Shown in pieces: positions 54,798 to 62,389 of a stretch of DNA of 64,000 nt; position 1 is the stretch's first letter; every line of letters begins with the position of its first letter. Both the position numbers and the translations under genes were made by a program. Below the pieces are notes generated by a model. The model was given only the letters and a program-made list of their open reading frames with translations, was not told where the DNA came from and did not search any database. The DNA comes from Halioglobus japonicus. GTDB lineage: Bacteria > Pseudomonadota > Gammaproteobacteria > Pseudomonadales > Halieaceae. The DNA lies in the NCBI GenBank assembly GCA_902705825.1, contig CACSIL010000006.1, forward strand, positions 1 to 64,000. The letters are read 5' to 3'.

Positions 54798-56033
54798 CTA
54801 AGCGCTACTGGTGGGCCGCTGTGTCGCGTTGGCGCATCGGGGGAGTGACAAAGAGATAACGGCGGACAGGGCGATAAATACGCTGGAAATCCACAGGCAA
54901 CTGACCATTCCCCATGTCTGGTACACCCAGCCCGACAGCACTGTCCCCAGCAATCGGCCCAGCGCATTCGCCATGTAGTAAAAGCCCACGTCCAGCGATA
55001 CCCCCTGGTCCCGTGCATAGCTGACGATAAGGTAACTGTGCAGCGCCGAGTTCACCGCGAACAACATACCAAACACCATCAACCCGACCAGCAAGCTGGT
55101 CTCTACTGCAGCGCCGCTTGCCATCGCGATCGCTATGGATACGGGGGCAATCGAGAGTGTCGCTGACCACCAGAAGACGGTGGTTCCGTCAGGCACACGC
55201 CCTTCTCGGCCCAGGGTGAATTTTGGCGCGACTGACTGAAAGATTCCGTACCCTATAACCCAGCTTGCCAGAAACGCACCTACGGCCCAGTGATCCCACC
55301 CGAGCGTTGACGTCAGATAGACCGGAAGCGCGACCACAAACCAGACATCGCGAGCGGCAAACAAAAACAATCTGGCGCCAGACAGGCAGTTCACTGCGCG
55401 GCTTTTGGAAAACAACTGGCTGAATCTGGGCTTGTTGACCGATTTTCCAAGGGACTTATTCAGATGCGTGATACTGAACAACCACACCACCGCGAGGGCC
55501 ACCGCCATCGCCATGATTGCCTCCTGAAACCCCCAGGCAGTCAGCAGTAAACCGCCGAGAAAAAAGCCCACACCCTTGAGGGCGTTTTTGGAACCCGTCA
55601 GCAGTGCAACCCACTTATAGAGTGCACCTTGTGCATGCGCTGGCACCAGAGTTTTGATCGCACTCTTGGCGCTCATCTTGTTCAGGTCCTTGGCGATACC
55701 GGACAGTGCCTGTGCCGCCATCACCCAAACCACGGTGAGTAGTTCCTGGGGCACAAGTAGCATGGACAGCGCCGCGACCTGCAGCAAGAGGCCCGCGTTC
55801 ATCGTTGCATTCAAACCGATGTGCGCTCCCAACCAACCGCCAATCAGATTGGTGATCACACCAAATATTTCATAGAACAAAAAAAGCATGGCGACTTCCA
55901 GTGGGCTGTAACCCAACTGGTGGAAGTGCAGTACAACCAACATGCGCAGAGCGCCATCCGTCAGTGTGAACGCCCAGTAGTTAAAGGTAATCAACAAATA
56001 CTGACGTACATCAGCAGACAGAGAAGACAACAT
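54798..56033 (-). CDS. arsJ: Organoarsenical efflux permease ArsJ
   Basis: A 411-residue, 12-helix MFS permease. The start MLSSLSADVRQYLLITFNYWAFTLTDGALRMLVVLHFHQLGYSPLEVAMLFLFYE and IGGWLGAHIGLN are diagnostic for ArsJ. The established role is export of 1-arseno-3-phosphoglycerate, the unstable product that the partner GAPDH makes from arsenate, giving arsenate resistance. It lies 9 bases after that GAPDH gene. The end is a basic-polar tail. Complete and well matched. Confidence 0.93.
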   Translation of the reverse strand: MLSSLSADVRQYLLITFNYWAFTLTDGALRMLVVLHFHQLGYSPLEVAMLFLFYEIFGVITNLIGGWLGAHIGLNATMNAGLLLQVAALSMLLVPQELLTVVWVMAAQALSGIAKDLNKMSAKSAIKTLVPAHAQGALYKWVALLTGSKNALKGVGFFLGGLLLTAWGFQEAIMAMAVALAVVWLFSITHLNKSLGKSVNKPRFSQLFSKSRAVNCLSGARLFLFAARDVWFVVALPVYLTSTLGWDHWAVGAFLASWVIGYGIFQSVAPKFTLGREGRVPDGTTVFWWSATLSIAPVSIAIAMASGAAVETSLLVGLMVFGMLFAVNSALHSYLIVSYARDQGVSLDVGFYYMANALGRLLGTVLSGWVYQTWGMVSCLWISSVFIALSAVISLSLPRCANATQRPTSSA

Positions 56034-56042
56034 ACCCAGGGC

Positions 56043-57053
56043 TTATACCTGATCCAGACGAGCGACCATCTGCATAATTTCGGCCGTGCGGTTAGCGTAG
56101 CCCCATTCATTGTCATACCAGAGATAGAGCTTAACCTGCGTGCCGTTGATCACCATGGTAGACAGTGCATCTACCACACAGGAGCGCGGATCCGTTTTGT
56201 AATCTATCGACACCAGCGGTTGCTCCTCATAGCCGAGAATACCGCTGAGACTGTTCCTGGATGCCGTTTTCAACAGGCCGTTGACTTCATCTATGGTAGT
56301 CTCGCGCGTCACTTCAAATACGGCGTCGGTCAAGGAGGCATTGGCCAGAGGCACACGAATAGCATGGCCATTCAACTTGCCGCGCAACTCGGGAAAAATG
56401 TGAGTGATTGCTGTTGCAGACCCGGTCGTCGTCGGTATCAGGCTCATCCCGCAGGCCCGGGCCCGGCGCAGATCCTTGTGCGGCGCATCCAGAATCGTTT
56501 GCGTGTTGGTAATATCGTGAATAGTGGTCATCGAACCGTGTTTTATACCCAGCCCTTCATGGATAACCTTTACCGCCGGTGCCAGGCAGTTAGTCGTACA
56601 TGAAGCCGCACTGACAATAGAGTGAAGTGAAGGCTGATAAAGATCATGATTCACCCCCATGACAATATCCAGCACACCCTCCTCCTTGACCGGTGCCGTC
56701 ACGACCACACGCCTTACACCCTGTTTCAGGTACTCATTAAGCACCGCTTGCTTCTTGAATTTACCAGACGCCTCGATGACTACATCACAGGCTGACCAAT
56801 CGGTATCCTCGATATGTGTATTTGCGGTGCAGGCAATACGCTGACCCGAAACCAGTAAATCGCCCCCTTCACTACTGGCAACCTGCCCCCACTTACCGTG
56901 CACCGAATCATAGTTGAGTAAATGCGCAAAGGTGTTGGCATCACCTGCAGGGTCGTTCATCTGAACAAACTTGACCCCTTCCATCCCCCAGGCCGCGCGC
57001 ATCGTCAGGCGACCCATTCGACCAAATCCGTTCACTCCGACTTTTACTTCCAT
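56043..57053 (-). CDS. ArsJ-associated glyceraldehyde-3-phosphate dehydrogenase
   Basis: A 336-residue GAPDH. The NAD-binding start is [19 protein letters not shown], the catalytic cysteine is in [16 protein letters not shown] near residue 150, and the end has [17 protein letters not shown]. Its place directly before arsJ marks it as the arsenate-resistance GAPDH, which forms 1-arseno-3-phosphoglycerate from arsenate and glyceraldehyde-3-phosphate, rather than the glycolytic enzyme. A 114-base gap follows the ArsR gene. Cytoplasmic. Confidence 0.93.
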   Translation of the reverse strand: MEVKVGVNGFGRMGRLTMRAAWGMEGVKFVQMNDPAGDANTFAHLLNYDSVHGKWGQVASSEGGDLLVSGQRIACTANTHIEDTDWSACDVVIEASGKFKKQAVLNEYLKQGVRRVVVTAPVKEEGVLDIVMGVNHDLYQPSLHSIVSAASCTTNCLAPAVKVIHEGLGIKHGSMTTIHDITNTQTILDAPHKDLRRARACGMSLIPTTTGSATAITHIFPELRGKLNGHAIRVPLANASLTDAVFEVTRETTIDEVNGLLKTASRNSLSGILGYEEQPLVSIDYKTDPRSCVVDALSTMVINGTQVKLYLWYDNEWGYANRTAEIMQMVARLDQV

Positions 57054-57167
57054 GCAAAGACCCCATAGACATAATACTGGATTGAGCTATGCGTATACTT
57101 GCTCGACAACAAGTCGCACCAAGCAAGCAATACTGTTAAAACATGCGTTCCTGAAACAACACTGCGC

Positions 57168-57512
57168 TTAGCAGCAGGCCTGCATACGGGTAGGCCGATC
57201 ACCCATGCGCTGCAGGCATTTGAGATTCTGCGCCAGAAAATCCGGATTACCTGCCAGTGTGTCGCCTAACACCTGCTTCGCCCACTCAGGAAGATCCGGG
57301 TTGATCCGATAATATATCCATTGCCCCTGACGCCGATCCAACAGCAATTCACACTGGCGCAACTGACCGAGGTGCCGCGATATTTTCGGCTGAACTTCCT
57401 GCAGTGCTTCAGTCAATTCACAGACACACAACTCCTGCTCGTGCTGGATTAACATCAGGCACCGAAGCCGCGTTTCATCAGACAGACATTTATAGAACTG
57501 AACCGGATTCAT
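57168..57512 (-). CDS. arsR: ArsR-family metalloregulator
   Basis: A 114-residue repressor. I start at ATG 57512; the frame allows a GTG four codons earlier. The helix-turn-helix is KISRHLGQLRQCELLLDRRQGQWIYY. Arsenite ligands are the Cys29/Cys31 pair in ELCVCELTEAL, plus possibly Cys9 or Cys18 and the C-terminal CC. It should release DNA on binding As(III) and so induce itself, gapdh and arsJ. The upstream stretch 57525-57570 is very AT-rich with repeated ATAT blocks, fitting the operator/promoter. Confidence 0.92.
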   Translation of the reverse strand: MNPVQFYKCLSDETRLRCLMLIQHEQELCVCELTEALQEVQPKISRHLGQLRQCELLLDRRQGQWIYYRINPDLPEWAKQVLGDTLAGNPDFLAQNLKCLQRMGDRPTRMQACC

Positions 57513-57535
57513 ATTCCCACCCACTTATATCTGGA

Positions 57536-57570
57536 AAACAGTATATATGGATAATCGTATATGTAAAGTT
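57536..57570. promoter_or_regulatory. Likely arsR promoter/operator
   Basis: The AT-rich segment before arsR contains imperfect inverted blocks GTATATAT and ATATAC (minus strand CATATACGATTATCCATATA). ArsR operators are commonly AT-rich imperfect dyads close to the start codon; position fits, but the match is not exact. Confidence 0.45.
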
Positions 57571-57641
57571 TCTGGCGCCGTGGGATACTGTCGTCTCTGG
57601 CGGCAATCCAGCCAGTCTGTCAACTTCAGCCGGACACGTTA

Positions 57642-57857
57642 TTGAATACTCCAGATACAGACAAAGACCGAAAACCCCTCACCTTCAGGGAAACACTATC
57701 GATTGTCTTAGCCGGACACCTCGGTGTCCGTAAGCGCGAACAGCGCGTTGTAGACTTTCATCGCGCCAACGGGCTACACATATTTATCGCTGCGGCCACC
57801 TACTTTATTATCATCGTAACGGGCGTTATCTTTCTGGTGAGATATATCACTGCATGA
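57642..57857 (+). CDS. DUF2970 small membrane protein
   Basis: A 71-residue protein read from a TTG start. It has the DUF2970 layout: a short polar N-terminus, LTFRETLSIVLAGHLGVRKREQRVVDFHRAN, then one transmembrane helix (IFIAAATYFIIIVTGVIFLVRYI). Function unknown; the family is common in gammaproteobacteria. Its stop overlaps the next gene by 4 bases, implying coupled translation. No in-frame ATG exists, so the TTG (or an unseen start) is used. Confidence 0.8.
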   Translation: MNTPDTDKDRKPLTFRETLSIVLAGHLGVRKREQRVVDFHRANGLHIFIAAATYFIIIVTGVIFLVRYITA

Positions 57858-58471
57858 ACCTGGTAAAGCTGAAGGAAGCCGAGGCGGCATTTCTCGCCCG
57901 CTATCCCGATGGATTCGCCGACCCGGCCATCGCGCCCATTATGAAGAAACACAATGTCGGCAAGCTCAGTGAGTTTGCCCGGGCGAACCTGCGCAAAGCG
58001 GATTTCAACAGGCCAGAACATATCGCCGAGACATTGGTGCGGATTGTCAGTCGCTCCTCTATGGTTTCTATGTTCGAAAAGCCAAAGTTCCGCGATTTTG
58101 TCAGGGCACTGAACAGCCACGAAAAAGAGTACCTGGCATTTGCCTTTGAGAAGCGACTGCACGGTCGCAACAAGCGCGCAGGTTTTGAAGAGACTCTCGG
58201 CATAATGGCTCAGCACAAAATCGCCAAGTGGCCGATTGTATCCGCCGTGCCGTTCTACTATGCCCCCAGCAAAGAAGCCTTTGTTAAACCAACTACCGCC
58301 AAGCGCATCATTGCGTATCTGGAGGTAGAGGATATGCAGTACAAACCGGGGCCGAGCTGGGAATTCTACCGCGCCTATGTACGCCTGCTCGATCAGGTGA
58401 AGAAAGAAGTTCACCCCTCTATCGCGACGAACTATGCAGCGTTGTCGGGCTTTCTTATGAGTACCACTTAG
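57854..58471 (+). CDS. Unrecognised cytoplasmic protein coupled to DUF2970
   Basis: A 205-residue soluble protein, mostly helical. It shows MNLVKLKEAEAAFLARYPDGFADPAIAPIMKKHNVGKLSEFARANL near the start and FKKPKF-like, RDFVRALNSHEKEYLAFAFEKRLHGRNKRAGFEETLG in the middle. I recognise no named family with certainty, though the composition is typical of conserved gammaproteobacterial proteins. The 4-base overlap with the DUF2970 gene suggests they act together. Its stop is followed by a hairpin and then the convergent vWA gene. Confidence 0.75.
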   Translation: MNLVKLKEAEAAFLARYPDGFADPAIAPIMKKHNVGKLSEFARANLRKADFNRPEHIAETLVRIVSRSSMVSMFEKPKFRDFVRALNSHEKEYLAFAFEKRLHGRNKRAGFEETLGIMAQHKIAKWPIVSAVPFYYAPSKEAFVKPTTAKRIIAYLEVEDMQYKPGPSWEFYRAYVRLLDQVKKEVHPSIATNYAALSGFLMSTT

Positions 58472-58519
58472 GTTTCCTACCACCTCCGGGAAATGAAGAA
58501 TGGGTCATCGCGAAAGCGA

Positions 58520-58545
58520 GGCACCGCAGTGTCGACTGTGGTGCC
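58520..58545. terminator. Hairpin between convergent genes
   Basis: GGCACCGCAG (58520-58529) pairs with CTGTGGTGCC (58536-58545) around a 6-base loop, with one G-T pair. It sits between two convergent stops and may end both transcripts, although no T-run follows. Confidence 0.5.
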
Positions 58546-58557
58546 CCGGGACGTGAG

Positions 58558-60621
58558 TTACAGCGCGGCGGCAACTTCGGCCTTGCGTATGAGCTGGATG
58601 AATTCCGCGCGGTAGCCGTATAGATCATCACCACGATTGGCCTGCGCCATAGTTATAGCGTCGGTGTAGTCCCAATCTGCTGTATATTTCCCTCCCTGAA
58701 GCAACTGGGCGAAGCCGGCAACCGCAGTGGCGAAACGCGCTTCACGCATAACATCAGGGCTTGCCGTACTACTGGCCACAATGGGTTGGCTGAGCAGGCG
58801 CGACGTGTCCTCATCGGGTAACTTGTAGCGTAACTTGAGGTAACCGTACTCGTCTGACTTACCCTCACTCACCGGCGCTTCGCCGTAGCGGGATTGTGAG
58901 AATACGCCGCTATCGCTGGACACAGGCGTAATCTCGTAGATCGCGGTGACACTGTGTCCGGCGCCGATATCACCCGCATCCACCGCGTCGTTATTAAAAT
59001 CCTCCTCTGCCAGCATGCGCGTTTCATAGCCCAAAAGACGGTACTCGCTGACAGTAGCGGGGTTGAATTCAACCTGGATTTTCACATCCTTCGCAATTGG
59101 AAACAGTGCAGAGGTTGCCTCATCGACGAGCACCTTTTGTGCCTCACCAAGTGTGTCGATATAGGCCGCAATACCGTTGCCATTCTGTGCCAGCGCCTGC
59201 ATCAACGCGTCGTGGTAGTTGCCCGCACCAAACCCCAGCACAGACAGGAACACACCCGATGCGCGCTTGCGCTCGACGAAACCTTTCAGTTCCTCGCTGT
59301 TGTTGATACCGACATTGAAGTCACCGTCGGTGGCCAGAATGATGCGGTTGACGCCGTCCTCAATGAACTGCGACTCGGCCAACTGGTAAGCGAGCTGGAT
59401 ACCCTCAGCGCCAGCTGTGGAACCACCGGCCTGCAAGCGGTTCAGCGCAGCGAGAATTTTTTGCTTATCGCGCACCGGTGTCGGCTCCAGCACCGTGCCG
59501 GCGGCGCCTGCGTAGACCACGATGGAAACGGTGTCTTGCGGTTGCAGGCGACTCAGCAGCAACCCCATGGACTGCTTGACCAGGGGCAGCTTGTCGGGGC
59601 TGTTCATCGAACCGGACACATCGAGCAGAAACACCAGATTAGTGCGAGGCTGCGATTCCAGTATGTCATAGCCCTGGATGCCGATGTGCACCAGCTTATT
59701 GCCGGCCTTCCACGGTGAATCCAGTACCGTCACATTGGTGCTGAAGGGCTGGCTGCGATCCGTTGGCAGTGGGTAGTCGTAGGGGAAGTAATTGACCATC
59801 TCCTCCAATCGCACCGCAGCTTTTTGTGGTAGCACACCACTATTGAGCTGGCGGCGCACGAAGCTGTATGACGCGGTATCCACGTCTATAGAGAAGGTGG
59901 ACACCGGTTCGGCACTGGTGCGCTTGATGGGATTGGTTTCAACTGTTTCGAAGCGGTCGCGCCCGACCTGCTGGTAGCCTGCCACTACAGCGCCGTCAGC
60001 GTCAGCCAGGGCTAGAGATTGCACGCCGGTGAAGGATGCAATGGGACCCCCTAGAAGAAGCTGCTTGCTCGCTCTGCGCGCATCCGACTCGGCTTTCCGG
60101 GACGGAGCGGCAGCTGCGGATATCGCTGCCGGAGACATATCGGCACTGGTTCTGCGTTCAGGTTCAGCGCGCACTGCACTCTGCGGTGCGATAGCAGCGA
60201 CTTCAGCTGCCACGTCATCCCACGGATCGCTTAACGTAGTCAGTTGAGGGGGCGCGATGCCTTCACTCTCGCGGACATCTTGCGTCACCGCCGCAGGCCA
60301 TTCCATACCGCTATATTGCGGCAACTGAAGGGCGACAAACACACCCACTACAAGTACAGCGGCACTGGCCATACCGCTGTATAACCAGCGTTGAGTCGGA
60401 TTGTTGGATGATATGAATTGCATGATTCTTCTCCCGAATGATGGATGTTCGGAAGTAAGACGATCCCCGGCGGCAAATCCTTGGCTCGCAGAAGTATTTT
60501 TTTGCGTGGACTGTTCCTCGTCAAACACCTGCAATGCGGCATTGAGCGCACGGCTTTGGGCCCCGGCGTCGGGCTCGTCATCGACACCGGCAAACAGCTT
60601 CTCCAGTTCTTTCTCGTTCAT
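58558..60621 (-). CDS. Von Willebrand factor A domain membrane protein, YfbK-like
   Basis: A 687-residue protein. Residues 1-75 are a polar cytoplasmic part that starts MNEKELEKLFAGVDDEPD, then one transmembrane helix (GMASAAVLVVGVFVALQL), a periplasmic linker rich in Ala and Ser, a vWF_A N-terminal domain (STFSIDVDTASYSFVRRQLN), and the vWA domain with the MIDAS metal site DVSGSMN near 333. A DUF3520 C-terminus follows (DNDLYGYRAEFIQLIRKAE-type end). It overlaps the ECF sigma gene by 4 bases. The cytoplasmic N-terminus plus single helix is the layout of an anti-sigma factor, so it may control the sigma factor; this is inference. Confidence 0.88.
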   Translation of the reverse strand: MNEKELEKLFAGVDDEPDAGAQSRALNAALQVFDEEQSTQKNTSASQGFAAGDRLTSEHPSFGRRIMQFISSNNPTQRWLYSGMASAAVLVVGVFVALQLPQYSGMEWPAAVTQDVRESEGIAPPQLTTLSDPWDDVAAEVAAIAPQSAVRAEPERRTSADMSPAAISAAAAPSRKAESDARRASKQLLLGGPIASFTGVQSLALADADGAVVAGYQQVGRDRFETVETNPIKRTSAEPVSTFSIDVDTASYSFVRRQLNSGVLPQKAAVRLEEMVNYFPYDYPLPTDRSQPFSTNVTVLDSPWKAGNKLVHIGIQGYDILESQPRTNLVFLLDVSGSMNSPDKLPLVKQSMGLLLSRLQPQDTVSIVVYAGAAGTVLEPTPVRDKQKILAALNRLQAGGSTAGAEGIQLAYQLAESQFIEDGVNRIILATDGDFNVGINNSEELKGFVERKRASGVFLSVLGFGAGNYHDALMQALAQNGNGIAAYIDTLGEAQKVLVDEATSALFPIAKDVKIQVEFNPATVSEYRLLGYETRMLAEEDFNNDAVDAGDIGAGHSVTAIYEITPVSSDSGVFSQSRYGEAPVSEGKSDEYGYLKLRYKLPDEDTSRLLSQPIVASSTASPDVMREARFATAVAGFAQLLQGGKYTADWDYTDAITMAQANRGDDLYGYRAEFIQLIRKAEVAAAL

Positions 60622-61142
60622 CGTTCAACTCCCGGCTGAACCTGATCGTTCAACCGCTTGCGAATTTCATGCAGACGCCATGACACCGTGGACTCCTTCA
60701 CCTCCAGTATCGCCGCCGCTTCGGCATGTGTCATGCCCATACCCAGTACCAGCGCGACACTCTCGCGAAAGCCCTCGCCCATCCTGTCCACCAGAGCGAT
60801 CACCTGGTGCAGTAACACCGTTGATTCCTGTTTACCGGGAACCGGGATTTCGTCCAGTTCATCCGACTCACGTTTGCATTGCGATTTGAGCCAGTCCCGT
60901 GCGCAGTTAATTACCAGACGGTAAAGCCAGGTCGAAAAGGCTGACTCGAAGCGAAACTGCGCTAGTGATCGCGCCAGTTTTATACACGCCTGCTGGGTGA
61001 CATCCTCTGCGTCCTGTCGATTACCGCAGTAACGGCAGGCAAACCGGAATATGGTGGCATAGTGGTCCTCCACCAGGCGCGAAAATGCGTCCCGGTCTCC
61101 GCGCTGGGCGCGCCCGATGATCTCCTGCAGATCCTGTGTCAT
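60618..61142 (-). CDS. ECF-type RNA polymerase sigma factor
   Basis: A 174-residue sigma-70-family factor. Region 2 is AFSRLVEDHYATIFRFACRYCGNRQDAEDVTQQACIKLARSL and FSTWLYRLVINCARDWLKSQ; region 4 is GEGFRESVALVLGMGMTHAEAAAILEVKESTVSWRLHEIRKRL. It binds core RNA polymerase to transcribe a small regulon, probably a cell-envelope response. It is translationally coupled to the membrane vWA gene by an ATGA overlap. The target genes cannot be named. Confidence 0.92.
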   Translation of the reverse strand: MTQDLQEIIGRAQRGDRDAFSRLVEDHYATIFRFACRYCGNRQDAEDVTQQACIKLARSLAQFRFESAFSTWLYRLVINCARDWLKSQCKRESDELDEIPVPGKQESTVLLHQVIALVDRMGEGFRESVALVLGMGMTHAEAAAILEVKESTVSWRLHEIRKRLNDQVQPGVER

Positions 61143-61263
61143 GGTTGACCAATATTGGCTTGTTCAGTTATTGGACGACGTGCGCGCCATAATCCTTGGC
61201 GGCAGGTGCAAAAAAATGTGCATTGGGCTCAGCGTACCCCAGTATCCTCACCGCGCGCACCTA

Positions 61264-62166
61264 CTACCCGGCTGCAGTCGCTGGGTGTTTGGCACGATAC
61301 CGTGGCACCAGTATTGCTGCGATTATCAGTTGCAGCCCACCGTACAGCAACAAAGAGAACAATACGGCATCACCCAGATGACTCGTCGCTGCTGTCGCAG
61401 CGGGAAACAGCGAGGCTTTCAGCAACACACCCAGGTTAACATTGCGGATAATCACTTCAAATTCTATTGCGGTAGCGTCTGGTCTGGAGAGGCGGAACAA
61501 ATGGGAGGCCAGCCACGCCATCGCGGTCAGCACCATAGTGAAAGCGACCACAAGCAGCACATTTTCCAGACCAAACGCCTCTATGTTCAAGCGCCCCGCA
61601 CTGGTGGAGCCGATCACGATCAATACAATGCCCAGCAAAGATGCACGAATACACCACTTCGACACCACCACAGCCTTCTCTGGATACATGTAGAGGTAGG
61701 CCATGCCAAGCGCTAGCGGAAGCAGCAACGTAAAGGCTATTTCATTGACGATCTGACCCGTGGGCATGGCGAAGTTGTCCGGCAGGCTATCGCTGATCAA
61801 CGCCGCGAGTATCAGGGGCGTCGTCGCCAGACAGGCCAGCGTTGTGAGGCCGGTAATGCTGATTGAAAGTGCACTGTTACCGCGTGCGAAGAAGGTAAAA
61901 ATATTGGATGTGGTACCACCGGGGATTGCCGCAATCAGAGCAATACCAATGGCGACCCCACCGCTGACACCCAACACACGCAAAAAAGCAAACGCAGCCA
62001 GGGGTACCAGCACCAGCTGCACCACCAACCCGAAGGTGACCGACCTGGGTTCGCGCACCACATCGCGGAAGTCGCGACCGGTCAGTGTGGCTCCCATGCC
62101 CAGCATGGCCATCACCAGTTGAAAGGCGGCGAACCAGTATTCGTACTCAACATAGAAGGCTCCCAT
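61264..62166 (-). CDS. Bile acid:sodium symporter (BASS) family transporter
   Basis: A 300-residue inner-membrane protein with about nine or ten helices. Family motifs: WFAAFQLVMAMLGMGATLTGRDFRDVVREPRSV, VGVAIGIALIAAIPGGTTSNIFTFFARGNSALSISIT with the crossover region, and VIIRNVNLGVLLKASLFP near the end. Bacterial members move organic anions with sodium, not necessarily bile acids. It is read in the same direction as the sigma factor gene, 121 bases upstream of it. Substrate unknown. Confidence 0.9.
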   Translation of the reverse strand: MGAFYVEYEYWFAAFQLVMAMLGMGATLTGRDFRDVVREPRSVTFGLVVQLVLVPLAAFAFLRVLGVSGGVAIGIALIAAIPGGTTSNIFTFFARGNSALSISITGLTTLACLATTPLILAALISDSLPDNFAMPTGQIVNEIAFTLLLPLALGMAYLYMYPEKAVVVSKWCIRASLLGIVLIVIGSTSAGRLNIEAFGLENVLLVVAFTMVLTAMAWLASHLFRLSRPDATAIEFEVIIRNVNLGVLLKASLFPAATAATSHLGDAVLFSLLLYGGLQLIIAAILVPRYRAKHPATAAG

Positions 62167-62178
62167 ATTAGATATTCC

Positions 62179-62325
62179 CTATTCGTTTTTGCGGGTGAGG
62201 ACTGACACCGTAGACAACAATGCAATGGCGAGTCCTGCTATAACAGCCAAAGCCACTGGCGGGAACCACCCTAAGGGAGACGCCCCACCGGGTCCAGTGA
62301 TTCTGGTTGCGCCGCGATAATATCG
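62179..62325 (-). pseudogene. Possible remnant of a small membrane protein
   Basis: Between the FUSC gene and the symporter, one minus-strand frame reads 48 codons ending in a natural-looking membrane helix and tail: GWFPPVALAVIAGLAIALL then STVSVLTRKNE and a stop 12 bases before the symporter start. An in-frame TGA precedes it at about 62326, and no ATG is available within it. It may be a decayed gene or an unusual start. Low confidence. Confidence 0.3.
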
Positions 62326-62389
62326 TCATTTGGCCAGGCGCTTGCCGCAGACCTCTATTGCGAACAAGGCGAGCACCCACCTGCTTTGT

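Noticed and set aside
55821-56603. A 260-codon open frame opposite arsJ and gapdh
   Set aside because: It spans two certain genes on the other strand and has no domain.
58954-59718. A 254-codon open frame opposite the vWA gene
   Set aside because: Antisense to the MIDAS domain, no motif.
62168-62380. A 70-codon open frame between the symporter and FUSC genes
   Set aside because: Rich in Arg and Trp; the neighbouring frame at 62179-62325 looks more protein-like, though also doubtful.
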